Shown: positions 8,749 to 17,910, numbered from the stretch's first letter. The stretch: DNA of 64,000 nucleotides from JACTOJ01 sp032335695 (GCF_032335695.1 NZ_JACTOJ010000011.1:1-64000), one strand, 5' to 3'. Translations and numbers: made by a program. The notes: a model not told the origin generated them from the sequence alone.

Positions 8749-9621
8749 ATGGAATATATGTATTTATACTATTTTGCTAAAGACACTGAATTTCCTTTCT
8801 TTATACAATTTGGACAGCATGATATGGACATGCCTCTGCATCATCATGTGGATTTTTCAGAATTGGTGATTGTGCTAAATGGTACAGCTACTCATATTGT
8901 GAATTCAGAAAAATATTTTGTAAAAAAAGGTGATGTGTTTGTAATTAATGGCAATACCTCTCATGGCTATGAAAATACGGAGGAATTTAAAATCTGCAAT
9001 ATTATGTATAAACCAGAACATTTGCATAGAGTGGGAAATGATTTAAAGAAGTCCTCAGGTTATCAGGCACTTTTTGTTATCGAGCCATTTTTGGCTAAGG
9101 AATATAATTTTAAGAGCAAGCTTCAGCTGAATATATATGACTATGCCAAGATCAAAGAAATTATCTTTCACATGGTTAATGAATATGAAAGCAAATATCA
9201 AGGATATCAGACCATGCTTTATTCTCGTTTTATGGAACTGGTAGTTTTTCTATCCAGGCAATATGATATCATAAATTCAGCAGTAAAGGATAATGTAATA
9301 AACCTAGCTAAGGCAGTGGCATATATGGAAAGCCATTTTCAGGAGTCTGTAAGTCTAAAGGAACTTGCTGATAAAGCGGAGTTTTCCGCAAGGCATTTTA
9401 ATAGAATTTTTAAGGAAAATTATAAAACTACTCCTATGAATTATATGCTTAGGCTGAGGATTCAATATGCTTGCTCTTTATTAAGAAAAAGTAAGCTTCC
9501 AATATCTGATATAGCTTATGAGAGCGGCTTTGAGGATAGCAATTATTTTACTAGGCAATTTAAAAAGATTATAGGCTTATCACCCAAAGATTACCGTTCT
9601 AACAGCAACTTTACTTACTAA
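8749..9621 (+). CDS. AraC-family regulator with N-terminal cupin
   Basis: A 290-residue protein. Residues about 10-90 form a cupin-like ligand domain containing LHHHVDFSELVIVLNG and the GDVFVINGNTSH segment, as in sugar-sensing AraC proteins. Residues about 185-285 hold two helix-turn-helix motifs ending in LSPKDYR. It starts with AGAGGTGA 6 nt before the ATG at 8749. Its position divergent to the GH39 xylosidase gene suggests it activates that gene in response to xylo-oligosaccharides or xylose; this is inference. The 158-bp intergenic region has a small AAGAATA/TATTCCTT inverted repeat at 8654-8671 that could be a binding site. Confidence 0.85.
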   Translation: MEYMYLYYFAKDTEFPFFIQFGQHDMDMPLHHHVDFSELVIVLNGTATHIVNSEKYFVKKGDVFVINGNTSHGYENTEEFKICNIMYKPEHLHRVGNDLKKSSGYQALFVIEPFLAKEYNFKSKLQLNIYDYAKIKEIIFHMVNEYESKYQGYQTMLYSRFMELVVFLSRQYDIINSAVKDNVINLAKAVAYMESHFQESVSLKELADKAEFSARHFNRIFKENYKTTPMNYMLRLRIQYACSLLRKSKLPISDIAYESGFEDSNYFTRQFKKIIGLSPKDYRSNSNFTY

Positions 9622-9662
9622 GTTTTATGTCAAAATAAAAAAATTGTTTTTATATAACCCGC

Positions 9663-9691
9663 TTGAAAACATTTCGTTAATATGCTACTAT
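9663..9691 (+). promoter_or_regulatory. Promoter of the serS T-box transcript
   Basis: TTGAAA (9663-9668) and TACTAT (9686-9691) are spaced 17 bp, placing the start near 9698, directly ahead of the T-box. Confidence 0.6.
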
Positions 9692-9739
9692 AGTTTTAAC
9701 AAATCTTAAATTTAATTTAAAATGGCAAAACCTTATAAA

Positions 9740-9975
9740 ATAAGCAGTGATTATAAAAGCTTCGATTTTTCATTTCTTCAGAGAGCCGATGGCTGGTGAG
9801 AATCGGTGAAAGGAAAAATCTTTCCACTTTTGGAGCTGTCGGTGAGGAATCGAGAGGCTGGTAACCTTTATATTACTATGTCGAGAGGTTAGTGTTTTTA
9901 CACTAACAATTTGGGTGGCAACGCGGATATCTTCCGTCCCATTTATATGTATGGGACGGGAGTTTTTTATTTTGC
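9740..9975 (+). promoter_or_regulatory. T-box riboswitch (serine)
   Basis: The leader shows the Stem I AGAGAG and GGTGAGA elements (9780-9801), the T-box sequence GGGTGGCAACGCGG (9913-9926), and a terminator pairing CCGTCCCAT with ATGGGACGG (9934-9959) followed by six T. Uncharged tRNA binding would stabilise the antiterminator. UCC at 9823-9825, followed by A and then CTTTTGGAGCTG, is the likely specifier codon, matching tRNA-Ser(GGA) and the downstream gene. The specifier was assigned by eye. Confidence 0.95.
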
Positions 9976-10011
9976 AGCAAAATATATTAATATAAATTAG
10001 GAGGAATAAGG

Positions 10012-11289
10012 ATGTTAGACATTAAATTTATAAGAGAAAATCCAGAAGTTGTTAAGCAGAACATTAAAAACAAGTTTCAAGACAGAAAATTAGGCCTGGT
10101 AGATGAGGTAATTGCCTTAGATGCTGAGCTTAGAAAGGCAAAGCAGGAAGCAGAGACTCTAAGAGCTAATAAAAACAAGATTTCAAAGCAAATAGGAGCA
10201 TTTATGGCTCAGGGCAAAAAGGAAGAAGCAGAGGAAGTAAAGAATCAAGTTACTGCTAATTCTAAGCGTCTTGCTGAACTTGAAATACAAGAAGATGAAT
10301 TAGGAAAAAAGGTTAAGACAATTCTTATGTCCATACCAAATATAATAGATCCAAGTGTTCCAATAGGTAAGGATGACAGCGAAAATGTAGAATTAGAGCG
10401 CTATGGAGAACCTGCGGTTCCTGATTTTGAAATTCCATACCATGCTGAGATAATGGAAAAGCTGAATGGTCTAGATTTAGACAGTGCTAGAAAGGTTGCT
10501 GGTAACGGCTTCTATTACCTTATGGGAAATGTGGCTAGACTTCATTCCGCAGTCATTTCTTATGCGAGAGACTTCATGATAAACAGAGGCTTTACTTACT
10601 GCATACCTCCTTTCATGATAAGAAGCGAAGTTGTAACAGGGGTTATGAGCTTTGAAGAAATGGATGCTATGATGTATAAGATAGAAGGGGAAGATTTATA
10701 TTTAATCGGAACCAGCGAGCATTCAATGATTGGTAAGTTCATAGATACAATACTTCCAGAAAGCTCACTTCCTCACACTTTAACCAGCTATTCTCCTTGC
10801 TTCAGAAAAGAAAAGGGAGCTCATGGTATTGAGGAAAGAGGAGTTTATAGAATTCATCAGTTCGAAAAACAGGAAATGGTTGTTGTGTGTAAGCCAGAAG
10901 ACAGCATGATGTGGTACGACAAAATGTGGCAGAATACAGTAGATTTATTCCGTTCTTTAGATATACCTGTGAGAACTTTAGAGTGCTGTTCTGGCGACCT
11001 AGCAGATCTTAAGGTAAAGTCAGTGGATGTAGAAGCTTGGTCTCCTAGACAGAAAAAATACTTTGAGGTAGGAAGCTGTTCAAACCTAGGGGATGCTCAA
11101 GCTCGTCGTTTAAAGATCCGTGTAGATGGGGAAAGTGGAAAATATTTTGCTCATACACTAAATAACACTGTGGTAGCTCCACCTAGAATGCTTATTGCGT
11201 TTTTAGAGAACAATTTAAATGCAGATGGTTCTGTAAATATTCCATTGGCATTGCAGCCATACATGGGTGGTATGACAGTAATTAAATAA
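10012..11289 (+). CDS. serS: Seryl-tRNA synthetase
   Basis: A 425-residue class II aminoacyl-tRNA synthetase. The N-terminal 100 residues form the antiparallel coiled-coil tRNA-binding arm (MLDIKFIRENPEVVKQNI start, then charged heptads). The catalytic core has motif 2 (FRKEKGAHGIEERGVYRIHQ) and motif 3 (NNTVVAPPRMLIAFLENN). The ATG has AGGAGGAAT upstream. Expression is controlled by the T-box at 9740-9975. Length and motifs are normal for the housekeeping enzyme. No terminator is evident between the gene and the following promoter. Confidence 0.98.
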   Translation: MLDIKFIRENPEVVKQNIKNKFQDRKLGLVDEVIALDAELRKAKQEAETLRANKNKISKQIGAFMAQGKKEEAEEVKNQVTANSKRLAELEIQEDELGKKVKTILMSIPNIIDPSVPIGKDDSENVELERYGEPAVPDFEIPYHAEIMEKLNGLDLDSARKVAGNGFYYLMGNVARLHSAVISYARDFMINRGFTYCIPPFMIRSEVVTGVMSFEEMDAMMYKIEGEDLYLIGTSEHSMIGKFIDTILPESSLPHTLTSYSPCFRKEKGAHGIEERGVYRIHQFEKQEMVVVCKPEDSMMWYDKMWQNTVDLFRSLDIPVRTLECCSGDLADLKVKSVDVEAWSPRQKKYFEVGSCSNLGDAQARRLKIRVDGESGKYFAHTLNNTVVAPPRMLIAFLENNLNADGSVNIPLALQPYMGGMTVIK

Positions 11290-11330
11290 TAGAATAATGT
11301 ATTAAAAAAATGTTGATATAAAACTTGAGT

Positions 11331-11358
11331 TTGTAAAATTTGCAATATATGTTATAAT
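11331..11358 (+). promoter_or_regulatory. Promoter of the ABC exporter leader
   Basis: TTGTAA (11331-11336) and TATAAT (11353-11358) with 16-bp spacing lie immediately before the riboswitch aptamer, giving a start near 11365. Confidence 0.65.
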
Positions 11359-11365
11359 AATCAGG

Positions 11366-11496
11366 AGAGTGTATCTAGGGTTCCGATTGAAAAATGTCAG
11401 GTCCGAGCGGTACAGGATAAATATCTACACTTTTAGGAAAAAAGCCTGAAGGATGAGTCTCAGCTTTGAGATTTATTCTAGGGCTTTATTTATTTT
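11366..11496 (+). promoter_or_regulatory. ykkC-family riboswitch candidate (guanidine-I, ppGpp or PRPP class)
   Basis: The leader carries the ykkC hallmarks CTAGGGTTCCG (11375-11385), GGTCCGAG (11400-11407) and a purine-rich AAAAAAGCC (11438-11446). P1 pairs AGTGTA (11368-11373) with TACACT (11426-11431). AAAGCC is also the 5' arm of a long terminator that closes with GGCTTT (11482-11487) and ATTTATTTT, so ligand binding should prevent termination (an ON switch). The ykkC superfamily contains guanidine, ppGpp, PRPP and nucleotide-binding classes that look alike; the ligand here is not resolved. The downstream NatA-like exporter is not a typical guanidine carrier. Confidence 0.75.
11441..11496 (+). 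terminator. Expression-platform terminator of the riboswitch
   Basis: AAAGCC/GGCTTT closes an inner stem in which AGGATGAGTCTCA pairs, with G-U pairs, to TGAGATTTATTCT around a 4-nt loop. ATTTATTTT follows. It precedes the ABC exporter gene by about 70 bp. Confidence 0.8.
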
Positions 11497-11564
11497 CAAA
11501 AAATTATGGTTCGTGAAAAAGCGACTATAAGATTTTGAAAAATTTCATTATATGGGGGGATTCT

Positions 11565-12569
11565 ATGAATATTATTGATGTTAAGGGGCTTTGTAAAACC
11601 TTTGAGGTAAAAACTAAGGAAGCAGGCTTAAAAGGCAGTGTAAAATCTATATTTTCGCCAACTTTTAGAAAAATTCAGGCGGTTAATGACATTTCCTTTA
11701 AGGTAGAAAAGGGAGAAATACTTGCTTTCATAGGTCCCAATGGTGCTGGAAAATCTACCACCATTAAGATGATGACAGGAATATTATATCCAACTTCCGG
11801 AAGCATTGAAGTGATGGGGCTTAATCCTTCAAAGCAGAGGAAGCAGCTATCCTATAAAATTGGAACAGTTTTTGGGCAGAAGTCTCAGTTGTGGTTTCAT
11901 CTGCCTCCTTTGGACAGCTTCAATTTGCTAGGAAGCATCTATGACATAAACAAAGAAAAATTGAAAAAGAGAATTGAGTTCTTGAAAGAAATTTTTGAGA
12001 TAGGTGACTTAATGGATGTACCAGTTAGAAAGCTTTCTTTAGGACAAAGAATACGTTGTGAGATTGCAGCTTCTATGCTTCATGAGCCTGAAATTATATT
12101 TTTTGACGAACCAACCATAGGTCTAGATGTAGTGGTTAAACAGAAAATAAGAGAGCTTATCTTAAAGCTGAACAGGGAAGAGAAAACTACCATCTTCTTG
12201 ACCTCTCATGATGCAGGAGATATAGAACAACTCTGCAAAAGAGCCATAATCATAAATCATGGAGAAGTGGTGTTAAATGAAACAATAAATGAGTTGAAGC
12301 ATGATTATCTTAATAAAAAGATTATAGATATAAAATATGATGAGGAGGTAAGACTTGATAACAAAAAGCTTAATATCATAAAGCATGAAGGCTCTGCCTT
12401 AAAGGTTCAGGTGGAGACCTCTAAAGAAGATATAGATGAAGTTATAACTACGCTTATAAAATGTGGAAAGGTCAATGATATAACAATATCAGAGCTTCCT
12501 CTTGAGGATATAATATCCTTCATTTACAAGCAAGGGACAGGTGGTGAGGAATATGCATGCAATCCGTAA
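11565..12569 (+). CDS. ABC-2 exporter ATPase, NatA-like
   Basis: A 334-residue nucleotide-binding protein with Walker A GPNGAGKST, signature LSLGQR, Walker B IIFFDEPTIGLD and switch histidine TSHD. A C-terminal extension of about 80 residues follows, as in drug or sodium exporters. ATG 11565 has GGGGGGA 5-10 nt upstream; an earlier in-frame ATG at 11535 has no SD. It overlaps the first permease gene by 17 bp, so the three genes form an operon. Transcription passes through the ykkC-type riboswitch, linking transport to that ligand. The substrate is unknown. Confidence 0.9.
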   Translation: MNIIDVKGLCKTFEVKTKEAGLKGSVKSIFSPTFRKIQAVNDISFKVEKGEILAFIGPNGAGKSTTIKMMTGILYPTSGSIEVMGLNPSKQRKQLSYKIGTVFGQKSQLWFHLPPLDSFNLLGSIYDINKEKLKKRIEFLKEIFEIGDLMDVPVRKLSLGQRIRCEIAASMLHEPEIIFFDEPTIGLDVVVKQKIRELILKLNREEKTTIFLTSHDAGDIEQLCKRAIIINHGEVVLNETINELKHDYLNKKIIDIKYDEEVRLDNKKLNIIKHEGSALKVQVETSKEDIDEVITTLIKCGKVNDITISELPLEDIISFIYKQGTGGEEYACNP

Positions 12570-13353
12570 GTACAGTCAAGTCACCAAGATAACTATGGCA
12601 AATAGCCTTGTGTATTTTTGGAACTTCTTAAGTAAAAATATATTTTTTGTATTTATAATGTTTATATATCTGATGTTATGGAGAAATATATATGCTCAAA
12701 AAGGTACAGCACAGATTGGGGGCTTCAGTTTAAATGCAATGATATGGTATCTTGTATTTACAGAGCTTGTCACTCTTTCAAGAACAGATTTGCACCTTCA
12801 GGTTAATGATGATGTTAAGAGCGGAAATATAGCGTACCTTTTGAATAAACCATATAATTATGTTATATATTGCTTTTCTTATTTCATGGGCGAAATTGGT
12901 ATAAAGCTTTTAACTAACTCTATAATTGGATTTGCTATCGGACTAATTTATGCAGGAGCTTTAAAAAATTTCAGCTTTGCGTATTTGCCCTTTATTATCA
13001 TATCCTTACTGCTTGGCTGTATAATAAACTTTTTCATATATTTGTGTCTGGCCTTAACAGCCTTTTGGTTTGAGGATAATAGCGCCTTCTTTTGGATTTA
13101 TTCAAAGCTTATATTTACTTTAGGTGGAATGCTAATGCCCATAGAGTTTTTCCCAGGGTGGCTTCAAGGTATTTCTCATTGTTTACCTTTTGCCTACGTA
13201 ACATACATTCCTGCAAGGCTAGCGGTTAATTTTTCTTTTCACAGTTTTGCGGTAAACTTTCCTATTCAGCTAGCATATTTGGGGATATTTTTTGCACTTG
13301 CCATGTTTCTTTACAGAAAGGGGGTTAAGAATCTAAATGTTAACGGAGGTTAG
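12553..13353 (+). CDS. ABC-2 family permease subunit 1
   Basis: A 266-residue integral membrane protein with about six hydrophobic segments, beginning MHAIRKYSQVTKITMANSLV. It resembles the paired ABC-2 permeases found with NatA-like ATPases. ATG 12553 lies behind GGTGGTGAGGA inside the end of the ATPase gene, implying translational coupling. It overlaps the second permease by 17 bp. Together with that partner it should form the membrane heterodimer of an exporter. Substrate not predictable. Confidence 0.82.
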   Translation: MHAIRKYSQVTKITMANSLVYFWNFLSKNIFFVFIMFIYLMLWRNIYAQKGTAQIGGFSLNAMIWYLVFTELVTLSRTDLHLQVNDDVKSGNIAYLLNKPYNYVIYCFSYFMGEIGIKLLTNSIIGFAIGLIYAGALKNFSFAYLPFIIISLLLGCIINFFIYLCLALTAFWFEDNSAFFWIYSKLIFTLGGMLMPIEFFPGWLQGISHCLPFAYVTYIPARLAVNFSFHSFAVNFPIQLAYLGIFFALAMFLYRKGVKNLNVNGG

Positions 13354-14134
13354 AAAAAGCATAAAGCTTATGCTTTATTATTTTAAATTTAATATATCAT
13401 CAGTAATGGAGTATAGAGCCAGCTTTCTTATTCAAAGCTTTGGCATGATATTGAACAATTCTGCTTTTATATTCTTTTGGTGGATACTTTTCAGCAATGT
13501 AAAAAATATAGGAGGTTACGGCTTTCAAGACGAAATGCTTTTATGGGCTGTGATGTCTTCAAGCTTTGGACTTAGCTTTGTCGCTTTTGGAAATGTAAAT
13601 TCCATCACAAGAATGATACTTAACGGAGAGCTGGATACTTACCTTTTGCAGCCCAAAGATCCTCTTTTAAATATCCTTTGCTCCAAAACTGTAGTGTCGG
13701 CTTGGGGAGATACCCTGTATGGAATAATACTTTTCATTCTCATAAAAGGCTTTAACCTAAAAAGCTTTTTGTTGTTTTTGATGTTTTGCATCATCGGCGC
13801 CCTGATTTTTTCTTCTGTACTGGTATTCTTCCACGCACTAAGCTTTTACACTGGAAATACTGAAGGATTAACACAGCTTGTAACGGAATTTCTCATAAGC
13901 TTCAGCATATATCCTGAAGGAATATTTTATGGAGTTGTAAAATTTATCTTATATACAATAATTCCCGCAGCTTTTATTGTGTATATTCCTGCAGGCATCA
14001 TAAAGGAGTTTTCATTTCTCAGGTTAGGAGAAGTTTTCGGTGTAGCAGTATTATGGATAATCATAGCTTATACAATATTTTATAGAGGACTAAAAAAATA
14101 TGAATCAGGTAATTTGATAGTGAATAAACTATAG
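13337..14134 (+). CDS. ABC-2 family permease subunit 2
   Basis: A 265-residue membrane protein with about six predicted spans, including FIFFWWILFSNVKNIGG and a conserved LDTYLLQPKDPLL cytoplasmic loop typical of this ABC-2 permease family. The start overlaps the preceding permease; AAAGGGGG lies about 13 nt upstream, a little far, so translation probably depends on coupling. It is the last gene of the riboswitch-controlled operon. No terminator was recognised after it; the 258 bp to the next gene are AT-rich and show no gene. Confidence 0.82.
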   Translation: MLTEVRKSIKLMLYYFKFNISSVMEYRASFLIQSFGMILNNSAFIFFWWILFSNVKNIGGYGFQDEMLLWAVMSSSFGLSFVAFGNVNSITRMILNGELDTYLLQPKDPLLNILCSKTVVSAWGDTLYGIILFILIKGFNLKSFLLFLMFCIIGALIFSSVLVFFHALSFYTGNTEGLTQLVTEFLISFSIYPEGIFYGVVKFILYTIIPAAFIVYIPAGIIKEFSFLRLGEVFGVAVLWIIIAYTIFYRGLKKYESGNLIVNKL

Positions 14135-14392
14135 ACAATAATGCTTTTAGACCTGATATAAATCTAATATGCATTATTTAAAGTTTTTGGAGATACATTA
14201 TATTATTAAAACTTAATTATAATACAATAAAGTGTATAATAAATGACATGGATTTTTATGATGTATGTAATATAATAAATAATATTTGTATTACAAGCTT
14301 TAATTAAGTTACAGGTACTTACTGAATATGAAAAATATAATAATTAACAAATGAACTTTCAATAATAATTACTAGAAAGTATGAGGTAAACT

Positions 14393-15745
14393 ATGGCTTC
14401 AAAATATTTACATGATATGACAGAAGGAAATGAAATTTCTCTTTTGATAAAATTTTCTTTGCCCATGTTAGTGGGAAACATTTTTCAACAATTTTATAAC
14501 ATAATTGATTCTGTGGTAGTAGGAAGATATATAGGTGCTAATGCATTGGCGGCAGTAGGAGCTACTGGTTCTTTAAACTTTTTATTCTTCTCTGTATGCA
14601 TGGGTTTGTCCGTTGGAATAGGCATCATTATTTCCCAGTACTTTGGTGCAAAGAGGGAAACTCAGGTAAAAAGAGCCATTGCTAATTCCATTTATGTTAT
14701 TGGTGCCGCGGGCATAATCATGAGTATTATAGCCGTGGTTTTTGCAAGGGATATTCTGCAAATTTTGAGAACACCTGCAGATATTATAGATGATGCTACT
14801 GTATTCTTAAGAATCGTATCTGGAGGAATGATAGCCGTAGCAGCTTATAATGCTATATCTTCAATACTTAGAGCCTTAGGAGATTCAACCACACCACTGA
14901 TTTTTTTGGTGATATCCTGTGGCGTTAATGTGGTTTTGGACTTGATATTTGTGCTGAAGCTAGGCCTTGGGGTAGCAGGAACAGGGTATGCAACTATTAT
15001 ATCTCAAGCAACTGCAGCCTTGGGCTGTATTATATTTGCAATGACAAAAAATCCATATTTTAAATTAAAGAAAGAGCATCTAAAGCTGGACTGGCCTATT
15101 GTTGCTAAGTGTGTAAAAATTGGTGTTCCAGTAGCAACTCAGAGTTCCATGATAGCTGTTTCATTGGTGGCATTGCAGAGTGTTGTAAATGGTTTTGGAG
15201 AAATAGCGGTGGCAGCATTTACTGCTACTAGCAGAATAGAGCAGCTGATACAGCAGCCTTTTAACTCTTTAGGTGCAGCTCTGTCCACATTTTCTGGACA
15301 GAATATGGGCGCAAACAAGATTGACAGGGTTAAGAAGGGATTTCATAAAAGTATTTTTATAGTGGCAGTATTAAGTATAGTGGCACTTTTAGCAGCACAA
15401 TTTGGAGGACGTCTAATCATAGAATTGTTTGTAAAGGATGAGGCGGTAATAGCTATGGGAGCTATGGCTTTAAAAATTACTAGTTGTATGTATTTTCCAC
15501 TTGGCATGATCAATATTACAAGAGGACTATTAAATGGTACAGGAGATGCAGTATATGCTATGATTAATGGTTTTATAGAGGTGGTAGGAAGAGTAGGATT
15601 TTCTAGCGTACTTGCTATGATCCCTATTTTTGGAGTTTGGAGTGTTTGGATAACTACCGGACTTACTTGGGTAATTACTGCTATTGCCAGTGTGATACGA
15701 TATAGGCAAGGCAAGTGGGAAAGTAAGTCTTTGGTGGCACATTGA
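14393..15745 (+). CDS. MATE family efflux transporter
   Basis: A 450-residue protein with about twelve membrane spans in two homologous halves (MTEGNEISLLIKFSLPMLVGN at the N-terminus and a related IVAKCVKIGVPVATQSSM at mid-protein). These proteins export cationic drugs or metabolites with Na+ or H+. Start ATG 14393 follows GAGGTAAACT. It is monocistronic, ended by the strong hairpin at 15752-15804. A second MATE gene lies at 22432; the two are clearly different in sequence, so not a recent duplication. Substrate unknown. Confidence 0.9.
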   Translation: MASKYLHDMTEGNEISLLIKFSLPMLVGNIFQQFYNIIDSVVVGRYIGANALAAVGATGSLNFLFFSVCMGLSVGIGIIISQYFGAKRETQVKRAIANSIYVIGAAGIIMSIIAVVFARDILQILRTPADIIDDATVFLRIVSGGMIAVAAYNAISSILRALGDSTTPLIFLVISCGVNVVLDLIFVLKLGLGVAGTGYATIISQATAALGCIIFAMTKNPYFKLKKEHLKLDWPIVAKCVKIGVPVATQSSMIAVSLVALQSVVNGFGEIAVAAFTATSRIEQLIQQPFNSLGAALSTFSGQNMGANKIDRVKKGFHKSIFIVAVLSIVALLAAQFGGRLIIELFVKDEAVIAMGAMALKITSCMYFPLGMINITRGLLNGTGDAVYAMINGFIEVVGRVGFSSVLAMIPIFGVWSVWITTGLTWVITAIASVIRYRQGKWESKSLVAH

Positions 15746-15751
15746 TGAAAT

Positions 15752-15806
15752 AAAACCTCTCTTCGTCAGATATGGTAGATTAATCTCTGACGAAGAGAGG
15801 TTTTTA
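15752..15806. terminator. Strong bidirectional terminator
   Basis: A 19-bp perfect stem (15752-15770 with 15786-15804, starting AAAACCTCTCTTCGTCAGA) with a 15-nt loop and T runs on both strands ends the MATE gene and the convergent SDR gene. Confidence 0.95.
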
Positions 15807-15851
15807 AATTATTCATCAAATATTGTTATTAAAAGCAATTCTTTTGGATTT

Positions 15852-16592
15852 CTAAACCATACCTCCATTAACGTAAATGGTTTGACCATTTATCCATCTA
15901 GCTGGACCTGCTAAGAAAGAAATTACTTCTGCAATGTCTTCAGGCTTTCCTAAACGTTCAATAGGGTTCATTTTTGCCATACGATCAATTGTCTCAGCAT
16001 CCTTTCCTTCAAAAAATAGTTCTGTTGCTGTTGGTCCAGGAGCTACTGCATTTACGGTAATATCTCGGCCACGGAGCTCTTTTGCAAGTACAAGACTGAT
16101 TGCATCAACAGCGCCCTTGCTAGCAGTATAGGCAGCATAAGTAGGCAATGCAAGTTTTTTTACTGAAGTTGAAAGATTAATAATAGCACCTCCAGATCTT
16201 ACCCGGCGTGCAGCTTGTTGATCAACAACAAAGGTACCACGAATATTTGTACGAATTATTTGATCAAGCTTATTAAGATCAAAATTAGCAATTGTATTAA
16301 GCCCCATAATGCCAGCTGAGTTAACTACAACATCTACTCCGCCAAAGTTTTTCTCTGTTATATCAAAAAGCTTGCCGACTGCAATTTCATCACTTATATC
16401 TGTTTTAACAGCAATTGCCTTTCCTCCTTTTTCTACTATGGATTGTACAGTTTTGTCAGCTTCAACAGCATTGTTTGCATATGCTATAGCTACTGTTTGT
16501 CCATCAGATGCTAGGCGTTCTGAAATTGCACGCCCAATTCCACGTGATCCTCCTGTAACAATTGCAATTCTTTCTTTTTTAGTTGTATTCAT
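15852..16592 (-). CDS. Short-chain dehydrogenase/reductase
   Basis: A 246-residue Rossmann-fold oxidoreductase. The nucleotide site is TGGSRGIGR near residue 13, the NSAG motif follows near 90, and the catalytic YAAYTASK motif is near 153, with C-terminal GQTIYVNGG. It resembles 3-oxoacyl-ACP reductase or glucose dehydrogenase-type SDRs, with NADP(H) suggested by the SRGIGR arginine. AAAGGAGAA precedes the ATG. A divergent AraC_N-type regulator starts 240 bp away, an arrangement usually seen for inducible detoxifying SDRs. Base use is slightly more G+C-rich than its neighbours, which may indicate transfer; substrate unknown. Confidence 0.88.
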   Translation of the reverse strand: MNTTKKERIAIVTGGSRGIGRAISERLASDGQTVAIAYANNAVEADKTVQSIVEKGGKAIAVKTDISDEIAVGKLFDITEKNFGGVDVVVNSAGIMGLNTIANFDLNKLDQIIRTNIRGTFVVDQQAARRVRSGGAIINLSTSVKKLALPTYAAYTASKGAVDAISLVLAKELRGRDITVNAVAPGPTATELFFEGKDAETIDRMAKMNPIERLGKPEDIAEVISFLAGPARWINGQTIYVNGGMV

Positions 16593-16735
16593 AATAAAAT
16601 TCTCCTTTCATACACTGTTTATATTAAAATTAATTTATTATGTTATACTCTTTGACGTTATGGCTTAAAACTTTATATCCTTTTTCTGTTTAATGTATAT
16701 TCCTTCTGGATTACAAGTTTATTATATGTCAGCCG

Positions 16736-16746
16736 TTGTATTACAA
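16736..16746. promoter_or_regulatory. Palindrome in the SDR/AraC divergent region
   Basis: TTGTATTACAA is an 11-bp palindrome between the divergent genes, and GGATTACAAG nearby at 16708-16717 repeats half of it. It could be a site for the AraC protein. The rest of the 240-bp region shows no gene. Confidence 0.3.
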
Positions 16747-16832
16747 GGTAGCATATTTTAATAAGATTATTGCCTAATTCTACAAAGCATAATATAATTT
16801 GTATATCAATTAATAGTATAAAGGAGTTAGAA

Positions 16833-17768
16833 ATGGATAAAGAATTAGTGAATGACAAAATTACAATTTATCAAAAAGAATTGATTTCAATGATTAATGG
16901 ACTTGTTAATATGGATGGAATAAATACTACAGCCATACCTTCTTTGCAGTTATTTCGTGCATCCAATGTTTCTGAGCCTTTACACACTATTTATGAACCA
17001 TCATTATTGATAATTGCACAGGGGGCAAAAATTGTAACGCTAGCTGATGAAAATTATCAGTATGATTCAACGTCATATTTGGTTACATCTGTTCACCTTC
17101 CTATTACTGGACAAATCATTCAAGCTACTCCTAAGGAACCTTATTTATGTGTTCAAATAAGCTTTAATACGAATCAAATACTTGATATTATTAAGGAATC
17201 AAATGAGGCGTGGAGCGGTAATATGGATTCAGGACGTGGAATAGTGGTTAATAGAATAAATTCTGATTTGCTCGATTCTGTGTTAAGACTTGTTCGCCTT
17301 TTATATACACCTAAGGATATTCCAGTTCTTTCACCCTTGATAATTCATGAAATTCTTTATAGAATTCTGCAAGATAGGCAAGGAGATCTCATTAAGCAAT
17401 TTGCAATGATCGGGAGTCACGCACATTGTATTGCAAAAGTTATTGAGATTATAAATAGTAATTTTTCAAAACCGCTGCGAATTGAAGATTTGGCAAAGAA
17501 AGTTAACATGAGTACATCTTCATTGCACAATCAGTTTAAAAAAGTAACAGCAATGAGCCCTTTACAATATCAAAAGCTGATAAGATTACAAGAGGCGCGA
17601 CGTTTGCTGTTTGCTGAGTCATCTGAAGCTGCAAATGTTGGTTTTCAAGTCGGTTATGAAAGCCCATCTCAGTTTAGCAGAGAATATGCACGTATGTTTG
17701 GATTGCCTCCTATAAGCGATATAAATCGCATCCGAGCTTCGTTAGCTTCAGGCACCGCTTTAATTTGA
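16833..17768 (+). CDS. AraC-family regulator with AraC_N-type sensor domain
   Basis: A 311-residue protein. The N-terminal two thirds matches the AraC_N sensor family (YEPSLLIIAQGAKIVTLADE segment near residue 55, HLPITGQI near 95). The C-terminal 100 residues hold two helix-turn-helix motifs (IEDLAKKVNMSTSSLHNQFK and VGFQVGYESPSQFSREYAR). ATG 16833 follows AAGGAGTTAGAA; the longer reading from TTG 16770 has no SD. It is divergent from the SDR gene at 15852, the probable target. Regulators of this type paired with SDR or aldo/keto reductase genes are common; the inducer is unknown. Confidence 0.87.
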   Translation: MDKELVNDKITIYQKELISMINGLVNMDGINTTAIPSLQLFRASNVSEPLHTIYEPSLLIIAQGAKIVTLADENYQYDSTSYLVTSVHLPITGQIIQATPKEPYLCVQISFNTNQILDIIKESNEAWSGNMDSGRGIVVNRINSDLLDSVLRLVRLLYTPKDIPVLSPLIIHEILYRILQDRQGDLIKQFAMIGSHAHCIAKVIEIINSNFSKPLRIEDLAKKVNMSTSSLHNQFKKVTAMSPLQYQKLIRLQEARRLLFAESSEAANVGFQVGYESPSQFSREYARMFGLPPISDINRIRASLASGTALI

Positions 17769-17829
17769 TGGAAAAATATTGAAACGTGAAAATAACTAAA
17801 TTATTGTTCTTATAATATGCAAGCTTAGC

Positions 17830-17858
17830 TTGACTGTAAAAAAAATTTTGCATATAAT
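17830..17858 (+). promoter_or_regulatory. Promoter of the marR-methyltransferase operon
   Basis: TTGACT (17830-17835) and TATAAT (17853-17858) are 17 bp apart, close to consensus. The start near 17865 falls inside the tandem palindromic operators. Confidence 0.8.
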
Positions 17859-17894
17859 AAATCGTAATACGATATAATCGTATTACGATTTATT
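17856..17894. promoter_or_regulatory. Tandem palindromic operator of MarR
   Basis: Two 13-bp palindromes, ATCGTAATACGAT (17861-17873) and ATCGTATTACGAT (17877-17889), sit 16 bp apart. Together they lie in a larger perfect inverted repeat with 18-bp arms (17856-17873 and 17877-17894). They cover the transcription start and end 16 bp before the marR ATG, as expected for autorepression. Confidence 0.85.
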
Positions 17895-17910
17895 GTTAAG
17901 GAGACTAATA

